From the NCBI GenBank assembly GCA_037893245.1, contig JBAIAA010000511.1:186001-250000 (forward strand): a DNA stretch of 64,000 bases, given 5' to 3'. This DNA comes from Crossaster papposus (Eukaryota; Echinodermata; Asteroidea; Velatida; Solasteridae). The position numbers and the translations under genes are program-made. Numbering within the stretch: position 1 is the first letter of the stretch; every line of letters starts with the position of its first letter. Positions 33,926-44,424 of the stretch are shown in pieces. Below the pieces are notes generated by a model. The model had not been told where the DNA came from. It did no database searches and saw only the letters and a list, made by a program, of their open reading frames with translations.

Positions 33926-34026
33926 GGGGTGGGGAGTGGTAAGGGGTGGGGTGGGGGTGGAAGTGGTAAGGGGTGGGGTGGGGTGGGAGTGGTAAGGGGT
34001 GGGGTGGGGTGGGGAGTGGTAAGGGG
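33926..34026. repeat. G-rich minisatellite
   Basis: Imperfect tandem units of GGGGTGGGAGTGGTAAG inside the inserted element. The G-runs on one strand could form quadruplexes. Confidence 0.8.
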
Positions 34027-34692
34027 TTAGTGTGGGGATACGTCTGGAACTTCACAGTCCTGACCAATGAGTCACACTTTAGAATAGGTACCTAGCAGTG
34101 TTCAGAAAAATAAACTAGGCACGCATGTTCAATGGTCATTTTGCAAATACATGTAGGTCAAAAGTTGACCTAGTTTTGACCCATTCTGATGCCAACCAAA
34201 CATCACATTTCCATTGGAAATAGTCAGAAAGATATTGGAAACAGTGTCTACTGTTATTCCCAGCAAAGTTAATGGCCACAGAAATGTATCAGTGAACTTG
34301 TGATGATTTTGTGGAATGTTCAGTAATAAAGGAGTTATGAGGTATTTTATGATAAATATGCTTTACATTTTCTATTTAATTGTCAAATACAATGCTTACC
34401 ACACCCATAATGGTAAGTATTTTTAAAGTAATCTTTCAATATTCCATTAGGCCATGTGATTATGTACATAGGCCCCCCCCCCCCCCCCCCCCCTATGCAT
34501 TTTTGGTCAAATATAGTAAATGACCTAGTTATTGAACTTTGACCTCGATTTCTGACCTAATTAGGCAAAACTGAGATGTCCAAACAAAATATTCGTTTTC
34601 AGCACAAAAAACCACTCTAGAAAAAGTTGTTTGGCCCCTTTTCCTCAAAAATGCCTACAGGACTTTCTTTTCCTGAAGTATGGCCCAGTCTA

Positions 34693-35344
34693 TACCGAAC
34701 ATTGGGCCGTACCGAACATTGGGCCGTACAGAACATTGGGCTGTACCGAACATTAGGCCGTACCGAACCTTGGGCTGTACCGAACCTTGGGCTGTACCGA
34801 ACGTTAGGCCGTATCTAACATTTGGCTGTACCGAACGTTGGGCCGTACCGAACATTGGGCCGTACCGAACATTGGGCCGTACCGAACATTGGGCCGTACC
34901 GAACATTGGGCCGTACCGAACATTGGGCCGTACCGAACATTGGGCCGTACCGAACATTGGGCCGTACCGAACATTGGGCCGTACCGAACATTGGGCCGTA
35001 CCGAACATTGGGCTCTACCGAACATTGGGCCGTACCGAACATTGGGCTCTACCGAACATTGAGCCGTACCGAACATTGGGCCGTACCGAGCATTGGGCCG
35101 TACCGAGCATTGGGCTGTACCGAACATTGGGCTCTACCGAACATTGGGCTCTACCGAACATTGGGCTCTACCGAACATTGGGCTGTACCGAACATTGGGC
35201 TGTACCGAGCATTGGGCTCTACCGAGCATTGGGCTCTACCGAGCATTGGGCTCTACCGAGCATTGGGCTCTACCGAACATTGGGCTCTACCGAACATTGG
35301 GCTCTACCGAACATTGGGCTCTACCGAACATTGGGCTGTAAAAT
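34693..35344. repeat. 17-bp minisatellite, main array
   Basis: About 38 tandem units of ACCGAACATTGGGCCGT. Variants are ordered: mostly ..GGGCCGT in the left half, ..GGGCTCT in the right half, with ACCGAGCATT units clustered at 35085-35265. The unit contains no stop in several frames, so long false ORFs appear on both strands. Confidence 0.95.
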
Positions 35345-35422
35345 GGGGTAATCGCGGAAGTATTCGGGACTCGTGGTTGGAGAACCAACCTTGTTTATTT
35401 GGTTGGTTTTAATATCTTGCAG

Positions 35423-35614
35423 TCTGAAGCTGTTATCTGTCGTGATCCGTACCTGGGTACGAGGCGGTCAGCTGAACAAAGCAGAACGACGTCACCAGCA
35501 CAGCCAGGCCCTGGAACTGAGGCGACGTGGCCTCCTGAGGGCGCACTTCAGGCGCTGGAAGGAGGAGTCGTTCGTCTTACGGGTGAAGCAGAGGTTGAAT
35601 AGAGTGAGCATGAG
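35423..35614 (+). CDS. W-repeat gene exon 11
   Basis: The acceptor is TTAATATCTTGCAG at 35422 and the donor ATGAG|gtaaac. Phase 2 in, 2 out. It encodes LKLLSVVIRTWVRGGQLNKA and LRAHFRRWKEESFVL: two W repeats. It begins only 78 bp after the minisatellite ends. Confidence 0.85.
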
Positions 35615-35723
35615 GTAAACAGCTTTGACGTTCAGAAAAGCGTAATATTTCTATCACACAATGTTTCACAAAATCGGAAACAAAGGACAGATTATTTTTA
35701 AACTTGGGGAGATTGTAGATTAA

Positions 35724-36113
35724 AGGGATCGTATACGTTTGGTAATTGGAACCCACTGTTTGTTTCAATCCTATATAGTTATAGATATATACCATAAAAC
35801 TAACCTGTAATATATAAAATATTTCAAAAGGTGGTAGCGATTTTGAGATATTGCCAAAAATCGGGAGCGGTTATTTCCACGCAGGAAGAATAATCTGCAT
35901 TGGAATACACAGTCTGAGAAACGTCACTGCAGTAACGCTTCTCAGATTCAAATTTTTGGGGATAAAAAGTGATATATTTTTCCATAACCGCAGTACTTCG
36001 AAGTGAAAAGTTTCTAAAAATGCATTATACTATCCAAAGCTGCTGTACTTCTTACCAAGTAAGTTTTTTTTGCCATTAATTTTTGGAGTAATTACCAAAC
36101 GTATACGATCCCT
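35724..36113 (+). mobile_element. TTAA element, family AGGGATCGTATACG (copy 2)
   Basis: TTAA at 35720-35723 and 36114-36117; the inverted ends are AGGGATCGTATACGTTTGGT and ACCAAACGTATACGATCCCT. Almost the same as 26950-27336. Confidence 0.9.
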
Positions 36114-36163
36114 TTAAGCAACTGACCCAATGGTATTAATTCCTGTATTTCCCATTCATGCAG

Positions 36164-36394
36164 ATATGCCTGGGAGTTGTGGACTCTCCGTCTACAGAGA
36201 CAACAGCTCTACCTTAAGATCATGGAGTCCCGGGCTCGGAAGGCTGCCAAGCAACGCGTCTTCGGCAGATGGAGGCAGGTCGCTAGGCAACAGAAGGAAG
36301 CCGCAAGGAGAGCTTCTGTCCTCCTGAGACGAACGTATCTGAAGATTGTGTTCGAGAGCTGGAGGAGTTATGTAAACAGGCAAAACGAACGGAG
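36164..36394 (+). CDS. W-repeat gene exon 12
   Basis: The acceptor is CCCATTCATGCAG at 36163 and the donor CGGAG|gtattt. Phase 2 in, 2 out. It encodes 77 residues with repeats YAWELWTLRLQRQQL, VFGRWRQVARQQKEA and VFESWRSYVNRQN. Spacing of Trps is about 32 and 36 residues. Confidence 0.9.
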
Positions 36395-36475
36395 GTATTT
36401 ATGTTGGACTTCGGACTCCAAGCTTTTGAAATGTTATGCAAATTGCTTGGGAGGGTTAAACGGAAGAGCCCAAAT

Positions 36476-37155
36476 GTGACCAGGGACCAATTTCATAGAG
36501 CTGCTAAGCACAAAAATGTGCTTAGCATGACAATTTGTCCTTGGCAAAAACATGGTTACAGACAAAATGTTCACGTGATCTTTATTGTTTTGGATTGATA
36601 ATCAGCTGGTTTTTTTTTCTTAGCATGAAAAACACGTATAATTTTGGCTGGTAACCTTTTTTTAATGAGCAAGATTTGTTGGTGCTAAGCAAATTGTTGT
36701 GCTTAGCAGCTCTATGAAATTGGCCCCTGGTCTACAAAAAGGTGTCTTAAGTCGCACTATCATGTAATGGCCCGCTCAACGTTGAGAGGGTAAACATTTC
36801 ATCAAAATGTGATTTTTATTTGTTGTCATGAATGACATCTTCAATACCTACAGTTTCAGGTTTCATCCAAAGAAATGTTGATTTTGATAAATAAAGTGGA
36901 AAAACAACCGTTTTGCGTGCATCTTTCTGTTGTAGTACAACATAGCCGGCTTTTTCAAAGCCTGTTTTTGCAGTTGTGTAATTTGAACTCCGAGAAGGTA
37001 ATCAATATTTAAACACGTCGCGTCTCCAAAATAGGAGGGGCTATGGATCTCTATTATATATTAAATGAAAGCTTTTGTTGTGGGCTTTCTTACCATGTAT
37101 ATAACTCAATTTTTTTTTTTCGCGACTTAAGACACCTTTTTGTAGAGCCGGTCAC
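36476..37155. mobile_element. GTGACC-ended element, 4-bp TSD AAAT, with nested MITE
   Basis: AAAT at 36472-36475 and 37156-37159. The right end is GTAGAGCCGGTCAC; the left end is broken after GTGAC by the nested element 36483-36727, then resumes GTCTACAAAAAGGTGTCTTA. The inner text is related to 26006-26447. Confidence 0.75.
36483..36727. mobile_element. MITE with CCAATTTCATAGAGC ends, nested
   Basis: The inverted ends CAGGGACCAATTTCATAGAG and CTATGAAATTGGCCCCTG resemble hAT termini (CAGGG...CCCTG), but no 8-bp duplication is visible. A relative is at 10931-11172. Confidence 0.75.
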
Positions 37156-37428
37156 AAATGGTATTAAGAAGGTTCAGCCTAAAACGATATACACTTGAGT
37201 GCTCACGGTTCAGGAGTAAATCTACCTCTGACCCTGGGGGGAATGATGACTCATGGCCTTCTAGGATTCAGGTTTATACATAAAGTTTTAACACTGTGGA
37301 ATTTCAGGATTTCGCAGGATTCAGGTCATGTGTAAGAAAAATGGGGTAGGATGTGATTAGGGTTAAGATGAATACCCATTTTTGTTGCGGTCAATATTTT
37401 GACTCTCGCTACTTTGTTTGTTTCTCAG

Positions 37429-37661
37429 GAGTACGCTGTCGACTGTTGTTAGGAACGCCAACCTCAGAGCCAAGCAACGATCACTGCTCACGTGGTCGGC
37501 CAGATTGAAGGTACACCAGGTTCAACTTGCCGCTCGCAGAGCCTGGTCACTGGCGTGTGTCCGGAGGGCTGCCCACAGATGGAGGGAGAGAGTAGGTCAT
37601 CGACGGCTGGAAGAGAGACTAGTGCGATATCAGCCAGTCCGTGATGAACATGTCAAAAGAG
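37429..37661 (+). CDS. W-repeat gene exon 13
   Basis: The acceptor is TTTGTTTCTCAG at 37428 and the donor AAAAGAG|gtgaga. Phase 2 in, 1 out. It encodes 78 residues: three repeats (SLLTWSARLKVHQ, RRAWSLACVRR, AHRWRERVGHRRLEE). A fragment of AGGTAGG MITE end and a tRNA-like A box (TAGCTCAGTTGGTAGAG on the minus strand, about 37690-37710) follow just after the donor. Confidence 0.9.
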
Positions 37662-37673
37662 GTGAGATTGTTA

Positions 37674-37745
37674 AAGGTAGGATACACCAACTCTACCAAC
37701 TGAGCTATTTTGCCCTATGTTGGCGGTCTTCCAAAGTATTTTTGT
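37674..37745 (-). repeat. MITE end plus tRNA-like SINE fragment
   Basis: TTAAAGGTAGGATACACCA at 37672 is joined directly to minus-strand TAGCTCAGTTGGTAGAG, a pol III A-box word. No B box remains. It is a short composite remnant in the intron. Confidence 0.45.
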
Positions 37746-37929
37746 TCGAGGGCGCTAGTCAGAAGTCATAAACACCAAAATGCAGTGTCGCCAGGGATCA
37801 CGCCCGATTTTACGGTACAACCTGGGAAGCAACACTGGGGGGATCTGTTTTCTCAAAAATACAAAATACAAAACTGTCAACTGGCAAAACCCGCATTTGG
37901 TTAACTTGACCTTTGCTCTGCCTTCAAAG

Positions 37930-38116
37930 ATGCATTCAAGACGTGGATGTTAGCCTATCGATTGGCTCTTCAAGACCAACAGAGGGGGCTCTCTGCCCAG
38001 CACAAGCTCTTCCGAAATCGGCTTCTGAGGCTGTTGTTGTCGTGGCGGCTGCTAGCCAAGGAGTCTAAAACCATCGCGCCGCTGTTGGAGAGAAGAGACT
38101 GGAAACAGCTGGCAAG
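37930..38116 (+). CDS. W-repeat gene exon 14
   Basis: The acceptor is CTCTGCCTTCAAAG at 37929 and the donor GGCAAG|gtgcgt. Phase 1 in, 2 out. It encodes DAFKTWMLAYRLALQDQQRG and LLLSWRLLAKESK, then LLERRDWKQLA: three Trps in a basic helix. The LINE insertion lies in the following intron. Confidence 0.85.
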
Positions 38117-38559
38117 GTGCGTCTCTCTTTGTTCTTTGATATTAACCCTAACCCTTCTAGGTCCTCTGGCTAGAAACCATCCTCAATTTTAGCTCTGCGT
38201 CTAGCCAGGTGCTGCCTTTCGTGCAGCTGGTTCCTTTGTTTTTCTTACAACAATTTGTAAAAAGCCCTCATACATTGATACTCCAGAAATGCCTATCCTG
38301 GTAGTTTACCAAAAAGACTGTATAGTCACTGAGTAGCCTGGGTTTGAGGTCAAGCAAGGCCAAGCCCTTAAAATGCTAATTCAGAGAAAGTCTCATAGGG
38401 CTGTGCACAAACCTATTTCCTGTTTGATCAAACAACAAAAACCTACCACAAGCTGTAAAGTTTAATGTCAATGACCCAGCTCCACAAATGGGGTCGAGAA
38501 GAGTTCATGGGGATCTCCTTACAACTATTCAACCCATTAAGAAAGGTTTGTTCACATTA

Positions 38560-41500
38560 GGGGGGTGCAAACACACCTGCTGCCCCAAAGGCAGCAGGTG
38601 GAGCAACCGTGTTGCTCAGTTTGCGCTAGTTTGATCAAGGACTATAGTTAACCATAGTTTGACTATCGAACTCACGCTAGTCGACGATGGTTGGACTAGT
38701 CTAGTCTATTTCTGCTTTAGTTTTTTGTTTGTTTTTCTTTTGCGTCATTGGTTCTGGCTTGCATGTTTTGGCTTGCTATGCATGTTTTTGTCCACTTGCT
38801 TTTTTTAAAATTAAGTAATTTTTGTTTGGTTCATTCTATTTTCATGGCATCTATCCAATAATATTGTGCTCCTGGTCCATGTACAGCCTATCATTACTGC
38901 TTAATTATGATTTGGCCTTATCATCATCTTTTTAAATAGCTCGATTCATGTACTTTCACTTCTACGTTGCCGTTTTTACCTTTATTTGAGTGATTCACTG
39001 TTATATCTAATAATCCTTTACTTTGCATATTATCTTGTTATTTGTGTTTCTTGTTTCTTGTTTGTTTGTTTCGTCTCAATCATGTTCTCCGGTGTAACTG
39101 CCGAATCATCTGCTGACGAGTTGCACTCCACATGTACATATTTTGATTGTAGTGATTTCTGTAATTTAAACTTTCCTTTGTCAGGCTGTTTTTCCATCTT
39201 TTACATGAATGCCAGGAGCCTTTGTGCACATTTCTTCGATATTCAGGATTTCCTGTCTTCCCTCAAACACCAATTTTCCGTTTATGGCTTCACAGAAACA
39301 TGGTTTAAAGGAGTCCCTCCCCCATACGTCCACATGAACAATTACTCTCTTGTTCATTCTTCCCGTTCCAACAAAATCGGGGGAGGAGCCGCCATACTTG
39401 TAAATAACACGCTGAAATTCCACATTCGTGACGACCTTATGTCCCCATCTGATGACTACGAATGTGTTTTTATAGAAATTCAGCGTGACCACGCAAGTAA
39501 CCTGGTTGTTGGCAACGTGTACAGGGCTCCTGGTACTTCAATAGATACTTTTCAAATGTCTTTTGACTCCTGTCTTAACACCATAACAAAGGATAAGAAG
39601 CTGTGTTACATAATGGGCGACTTTAACCTGAATTTTCTCACCTCAGATCATCAATCCACGGACGACTTTGTTAACACTTTTTGTTCCTATGGTTTCCGGC
39701 CGTTGATAGACAAACCCACCCGCGTCACCCCTTCCAGTGCCACCTTAATAGACAACATTCTTACTAACAACGACCATGATATTTCTTCCGGTTTATTTTA
39801 TTCTGACATAACGGATCATTTTCCTCTTTTTCAGATTACTCCTAATTGCTTTCAGAACTTAGCACCACCCCAGACTACTTACATCACCAGGGAAATTAAC
39901 ACCAACACTATAAATTCGTTCATTTCAGACATCCAGATTGCAGACTGGAGTGAGGTATATGAAGCTGACCAAGCTGACACCGCTTACAATACTTTCCTTT
40001 CCGTTTTCAACAGCCTTTACAACCTCCATTTTCCATATCATGTCAAAACAGTCGGTAAATCATCTAGGAATCAACCTTGGATCAACCGGTCTATCATCAA
40101 TTCTTGTAATTATAAAAACAGGCTTTACAAGAGTTTTCTACATAACCCAACGCCGGCCAACGAGCGTAAATATAAAGCCTATCGTAATACGCTGACAGCT
40201 ATCATCCGTGTAGCTAAACAGAATTACTATGCTCGAAAGCTCGACACCAGTAAAGCTAATGTCAAGAATGTCTGGCGTGAGATTAATAATATCCTAGGGA
40301 GCAAGAAAAAGGCTGATCTCCCGGACGATTTTTCAGATGGACAGCGTTCCTTCACAACTCCACCCGAAATTGCTGATTCCTTTAATAATTACTTCTCTAA
40401 CATTGGTGCGTCATTGGCTAGCAAAATTGTATCCACTAATTCTCTCTTCACCGATTACTTACATGATCCCAATAGTACATCTTTCTTCTGTTCACCGACA
40501 AACTGCTTCGAAGTCATCAAAGTTGGAAGGGAACTTAAAAACAGCAAGAGTTGTGGATTTGATGACATCAGTTCCTTGGTGGTTAAATCTGTCATTTCAT
40601 TTATTTCTCATCCTCTAACTTATATCTTCAATCTTTCTTTTCTCACTGGTTCTTTTCCATCAAACCTCAAGATTGCTAAAGTTATTCCCATCTATAAATC
40701 TGGAGACCGAAACGATATTCATAACTATAGACCCATATCTATTCTTCCTTGTTTCTCTAAAATTCTAGAAAGACTCATGTACAATCGTCTTATTACCTTC
40801 ATCTCTCGCTTCAATCTTCTTTCTGATCAACAGTATGGCTTTCGTGCTAATCATTCGACTGATATGGCTCTCATTCAGCTGATTGACAAACTCACCCATG
40901 CGGTTACCAACAAGATGTCGGCCATCGGAATCTTTATCGACTTATCGAAAGCCTTCGATACTATTGATCATTCTATCCTCTTATCCAAACTTGATTACTA
41001 TGGAATCAGAGGTGTTACGTTGCAATGGTTTTCCAGCTACCTCAGTGAAAGACAACAATTCACTTCTATTCTTAATTCTCACTCATCCTATCAAAACATC
41101 TGCCATGGCGTTCCTCAGGGTTCTATTTTGGGTCCTCTTCTCTTTTTACTTTATATTAATGATCTACACTCCTCCTCTCGCATTCTTTCATTTACTCTCT
41201 TTGCTGACGACACGACAATTTTGCAGTCTGGCCCTAATCTTCAACCACTTATCGATTCCTTAAATTCTGAACTCATCAAAGTTTCTTCTTGGTTTAGAGC
41301 CAACAGACTTTCTCTGAATCATGCCAAAACTAAATATATGTTTTTTTCGAGGTCTTCAAATTCTTCCCCTGATATTAGTCGTATCTATATCGACAACATT
41401 CCTTTATCTAAAACTTCATCTACTAAATTCCTTGGAGTTATAGTTGATGAACATCTGTCCTGGTCTGACCATATTTCATCTATCACTAAAATTATTTCTC

Positions 41501-42530
41501 GTAATACTGGGGTCCTTGCCAAGCTCCGCCCATTTCTTCCTCGGGCTTCCATGGTCCTTCTTTACAACTCTCTTATTCTTCCATATCTTAACTATTGTAA
41601 CATTGTTTGGGCGCACACCTCTAACAATAAGCTTCACTCACTAACTATTACTCAAAAACGGGCTATTAGAATTTGTACATCTTCCCATCCCCGCGAACAT
41701 ACTGCACCACTATTCACTCAGCTAAACACTCTCACTCTAACTGACATTAATAAACTCCATACTGGTATATTCATGTATAAGTTTACTAACAACTTACTCC
41801 CACGGTCCTTCTCCTCATTCTTCACATCTATTAATGAATCTCATCAATATTCCACCAGGTCTCGCACCAAACACAATTTGTTTTTACCATACACCCGCAC
41901 CTCATATTCACTTGACACCATACGATTTTACGGACCTCGACTTTGGAACAGTATCAGTCTAGTTACAAAAACCCAGCCGTCCGTGGGTCGATTCAAACGA
42001 TTGTATAAACGGTCTCTCATCTCTCATTACGTGACATAGCTTCTTTACTCTTTTTATTGTTTTGGTTTATTCTGCAACAGTCTTTATAATGACTTGTCAG
42101 TTATGCTACTTGGTTTTTTTCGAAATCAATTTAGTGTCTTGTCAGTCCTAGTATATCTGTCTGTGGTGTTTTTGTTTTTGTTTGTCCTGTCCTATAGTCA
42201 TCTTGTCGTGTGTCTTGTTTTGTCGTACATGTATACATGTTTAATATAATTGTCAATCAATATTGTTACATAAAAGGCATTTCTATACAAGCCTTGGCTT
42301 CTTGAAAGTGCCTCCATACCTTCATCTTTTTTCATATTAAACACTTTTGTATAATGATTTACTTATATATTTATTTAATTTAATTTATTTCAATTTCAGT
42401 ATTTTTGTTTCTTTCTTGTATATTTTGTTGTCATTCACTTAGCATTACATAAGTGTTTATATATTTTTGTTCCGTATTCACTATTATTGAAGGAATGGAA
42501 ATAAATGTTCTATTGAATTGAATTGAATTG
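38560..42530 (+). mobile_element. LINE retrotransposon, apparently intact coding region
   Basis: A LINE in the same orientation as the host gene. The 5' boundary is uncertain (a hairpin CCTGCTGCC..GGCAGCAGG at 38577-38599 may mark the 5' UTR). The 3' end is clear: a UTR of about 490 bp ends in a short (ATTGA)n tail at 42512-42530. It carries a single long ORF; no ORF1 is seen upstream. The microsatellite tail and protein type suggest the CR1/L2/Rex group. Confidence 0.8.
38986..42039 (+). CDS. LINE ORF: AP-like endonuclease plus reverse transcriptase
   Basis: A 1,017-codon open frame without interruptions. Endonuclease motifs in order: YMNARS (Asn about 75), FTETW (Glu about 104), GNVYRAPG, GDFNLN (Asp about 212), LIDNILTN, SDITDHFPL (Asp-His about 277-278). 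Reverse transcriptase: AKVIPIYKSGD, NYRPISILPCFSKILE, QYGFR, IDLSKAFDTIDH (Asp about 652), GVPQGSILGPLLFLLYINDL, FADD (Asp about 741-742), WFRANRLSLN, FLGV. The tail ends FYGPRLWNSI...FKRLYK. The start Met is uncertain, since residues 1-60 are hydrophobic and a second Met (39082, MFSGV) is possible. All catalytic residues are present. Confidence 0.9.
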   Translation: MSDSLLYLIILYFAYYLVICVSCFLFVCFVSIMFSGVTAESSADELHSTCTYFDCSDFCNLNFPLSGCFSIFYMNARSLCAHFFDIQDFLSSLKHQFSVYGFTETWFKGVPPPYVHMNNYSLVHSSRSNKIGGGAAILVNNTLKFHIRDDLMSPSDDYECVFIEIQRDHASNLVVGNVYRAPGTSIDTFQMSFDSCLNTITKDKKLCYIMGDFNLNFLTSDHQSTDDFVNTFCSYGFRPLIDKPTRVTPSSATLIDNILTNNDHDISSGLFYSDITDHFPLFQITPNCFQNLAPPQTTYITREINTNTINSFISDIQIADWSEVYEADQADTAYNTFLSVFNSLYNLHFPYHVKTVGKSSRNQPWINRSIINSCNYKNRLYKSFLHNPTPANERKYKAYRNTLTAIIRVAKQNYYARKLDTSKANVKNVWREINNILGSKKKADLPDDFSDGQRSFTTPPEIADSFNNYFSNIGASLASKIVSTNSLFTDYLHDPNSTSFFCSPTNCFEVIKVGRELKNSKSCGFDDISSLVVKSVISFISHPLTYIFNLSFLTGSFPSNLKIAKVIPIYKSGDRNDIHNYRPISILPCFSKILERLMYNRLITFISRFNLLSDQQYGFRANHSTDMALIQLIDKLTHAVTNKMSAIGIFIDLSKAFDTIDHSILLSKLDYYGIRGVTLQWFSSYLSERQQFTSILNSHSSYQNICHGVPQGSILGPLLFLLYINDLHSSSRILSFTLFADDTTILQSGPNLQPLIDSLNSELIKVSSWFRANRLSLNHAKTKYMFFSRSSNSSPDISRIYIDNIPLSKTSSTKFLGVIVDEHLSWSDHISSITKIISRNTGVLAKLRPFLPRASMVLLYNSLILPYLNYCNIVWAHTSNNKLHSLTITQKRAIRICTSSHPREHTAPLFTQLNTLTLTDINKLHTGIFMYKFTNNLLPRSFSSFFTSINESHQYSTRSRTKHNLFLPYTRTSYSLDTIRFYGPRLWNSISLVTKTQPSVGRFKRLYKRSLISHYVT

Positions 42531-42945
42531 ACTGTTCGTGACGAACCTACGGCAGTTGGTCGCGCTGGTTAACAATAGCGATTTCATTGCATAGTGCAGC
42601 GGTGACCAACTATTACTCCAAGGAGGTAAAGGCCTGCCGGACCGGCGTGGGCGACAACTCGGTGGGGGATCAGGAGAAGATCCTCTATTCCAAGGGGTAC
42701 GGCCATCTATAACAAAATAATTAACCAAATCCATACAAGTTCCGGGGCCAAACAACTTTAAACAATGATTTAAACAATTATTGGCAATTAACAATTCCGG
42801 TTTCACAACAATAATCGTTCCATGTCAATAATTCAACAAATTTCTGCCTTAAGTACAATCGGCGGATTTTCATGATCAGAATTCATTACTGCATAAATCA
42901 AAATATTACTCTTGTCCATCAAAAATCGTCCTCGGTTTTAAACAT
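42531..42945. other. Intron segment with short GC-rich, coding-like stretch
   Basis: After the LINE tail, 42588-42712 is GC-richer than its surroundings and open on + as VTNYYSKEVKACRTGVGDNS then VGDQEKILYSKGYGHL before a stop. No splice sites fit the host gene phase and no family is recognised. It may be a remnant of another transposon. Confidence 0.3.
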
Positions 42946-42951
42946 TTAAAG

Positions 42952-43065
42952 GTAGGATACACCATTTGCAGATTTCGAACAATTTTTACTAGCGAATTAT
43001 TAGGAAATACCTTACTTATTTGAAAGTAAATAATGATTGTAGGCATCCAGCAAAATGATGGCAAA
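42952..43065 (+). mobile_element. TTAA MITE, family AGGTAGGATACACC, 5' fragment
   Basis: TTAAAGGTAGGATACACCAT at 42947, body to GGCATCCAGCAAAATGATGG, then unrelated DNA. Confidence 0.7.
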
Positions 43066-43314
43066 AGTTGAACACATTTCAACTCCGTGCGAATTTTGCA
43101 GCTAATGTTTTGTGATGTCAACTTCGGATCGCATTAGCGGTGAAGTACGATTTGACCAGCCTTTACGTATTCAATATACTAACAGATGAATTTTTATCTA
43201 ATTGCAGTAACTCGTCAAATCTGGCCAGTAAAAGTTTTCAAACTAAAATAATAATACTATTAAACATAAATAATTGTTTCACAATTCCTGTTTGTATTTA
43301 ACTTTAAACCCCAG

Positions 43315-43419
43315 TTCGTTCGACGCATGGCGTGAGACAGTTCTGAGGAGAAAGGCTTGCGAGCAGTACCGGTCGTTGCGGATGAGCAGATTTCTTGAAA
43401 GGGCCTTCGTGACATGGAG
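43315..43419 (+). CDS. W-repeat gene exon 15
   Basis: The acceptor is AACTTTAAACCCCAG at 43314 and the donor ATGGAG|gtagga. 105 nt; phase 2 in, 2 out. It encodes SFDAWRETVLRRKACEQYRS and RFLERAFVTW: two W repeats 33 residues apart. Confidence 0.85.
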
Positions 43420-43531
43420 GTAGGAGGTATTTTCATTTTCACGTTATCAATCTTGACGTCCTGTGACTTGCGAATAAAAATTTGCTTCTGTGTCCACGCT
43501 GGATTCAGGTTGTTGTGACCCGGGTTCGAAT

Positions 43532-43977
43532 GTGACCCGCTCCATCGAAATCAGGAATAAGTCGCAAAATGACTTTTTGAGATATGCACATGGTGAGAAA
43601 GGGAATTTCATAAGCTTTCTGATGATACCCATCACAAGTGTGTATCTGTTTAGGTTAACGAGTTATGGTCTGATGAAGATGACAGGTGTATATTTATTTC
43701 GAATCCACATTCCGAGAAAAACAGCTTTGAAATAAACAAAATTGACCAAAATCATACGGACAGCGCACACAAATCCTCTTCATTTTCATCTTTATTGATC
43801 GTTTTTACATACAAGACATTAATGACAATAATCTGTTATACATGTAACTACACTTCCTAAAAATACAATGTTCAGAAAATCGACTTCGTCACGATTTTTA
43901 CCCATGCGTTCACTTCAACGGCCAATTGCGTAAAACGGCCTCGGCGACTTATTCCTGATTACGATGGAGCGGGTCAC
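43532..43977. mobile_element. GTGACC-ended element, ATCAGGAATAAGTCG subfamily
   Basis: The ends are GTGACCCGCTCCATCGAAAT and TACGATGGAGCGGGTCAC; the flanks GAAT and ATAT do not match. It is close to 62178-62619 along its whole length. Confidence 0.75.
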
Positions 43978-44424
43978 ATATGTGAGGGGTTCTGGCAAAA
44001 TGAGACGGAACTGGGAACAGGTTATTAGAAGAGAAAAATGCAAAATAGTGAATTGTAGTTATTTTCTTTTCCAAATTTTATATTTATTGATATTTGTAAT
44101 CTTTGTTATGTCTACTAACCATATTTCTAAAAAAATTGTAAAAAAGTAGTAGCATAAAAGTGTTTCAAGGAAAAACAATTGACATTTTTCCATATCACTT
44201 GTACAAAACTTGAAGCTTCAAAGGCCTTTTTCTTGATATTTTACTTTTGCGACGTGTTGATAACTGCAAACGTTAAACAGCCATAACTTGTTAATTGAAT
44301 GTCCGATTGAAGTACAAGAAACAGCATTGTAAGGATAATATTATCCTCTTTTCTAATACATGAGAACCCTCATTTCAACCTCTGCCCAGTTCCGACTCAT
44401 TTTGCAAGAACCCCTCACATATAT

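Larger units (their letters stand above)
30132..34692. mobile_element. 4.56 kb inverted-repeat element containing a Penelope-like retroelement
   Basis: The ends TAGACTGG and CCAGTCTA are flanked by TAC (30129-30131 and 34693-34695). The arms extend inward about 370-400 bp (30132-30515 against 34280-34692), with shared text such as TCCTGTAGGCATTTTTGAGG and TCAGAAATCGAGGTCAAAG. Removing it restores a perfect 17-bp array unit. The interior holds the Penelope-like sequence (30700-33500), a G-rich minisatellite (33926-34026) and a C-run (34472-34492). It may be a DNA transposon that captured a retroelement, or a Penelope element with inverted terminal repeats, which that class can have. Confidence 0.75.

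Noticed and set aside
34655-35412. Long open frames on both strands (for example 223 and 117 codons)
   Set aside because: They are produced by the stop-free 17-bp tandem unit; the peptides are the unit read in different frames.
37674-37745. tRNA gene
   Set aside because: Only an A-box-like word remains and no cloverleaf can be completed; it is a SINE fragment.
39181-41644. Additional frames inside the LINE
   Set aside because: Out-of-frame or antisense to the 1,017-codon ORF with clear catalytic motifs.
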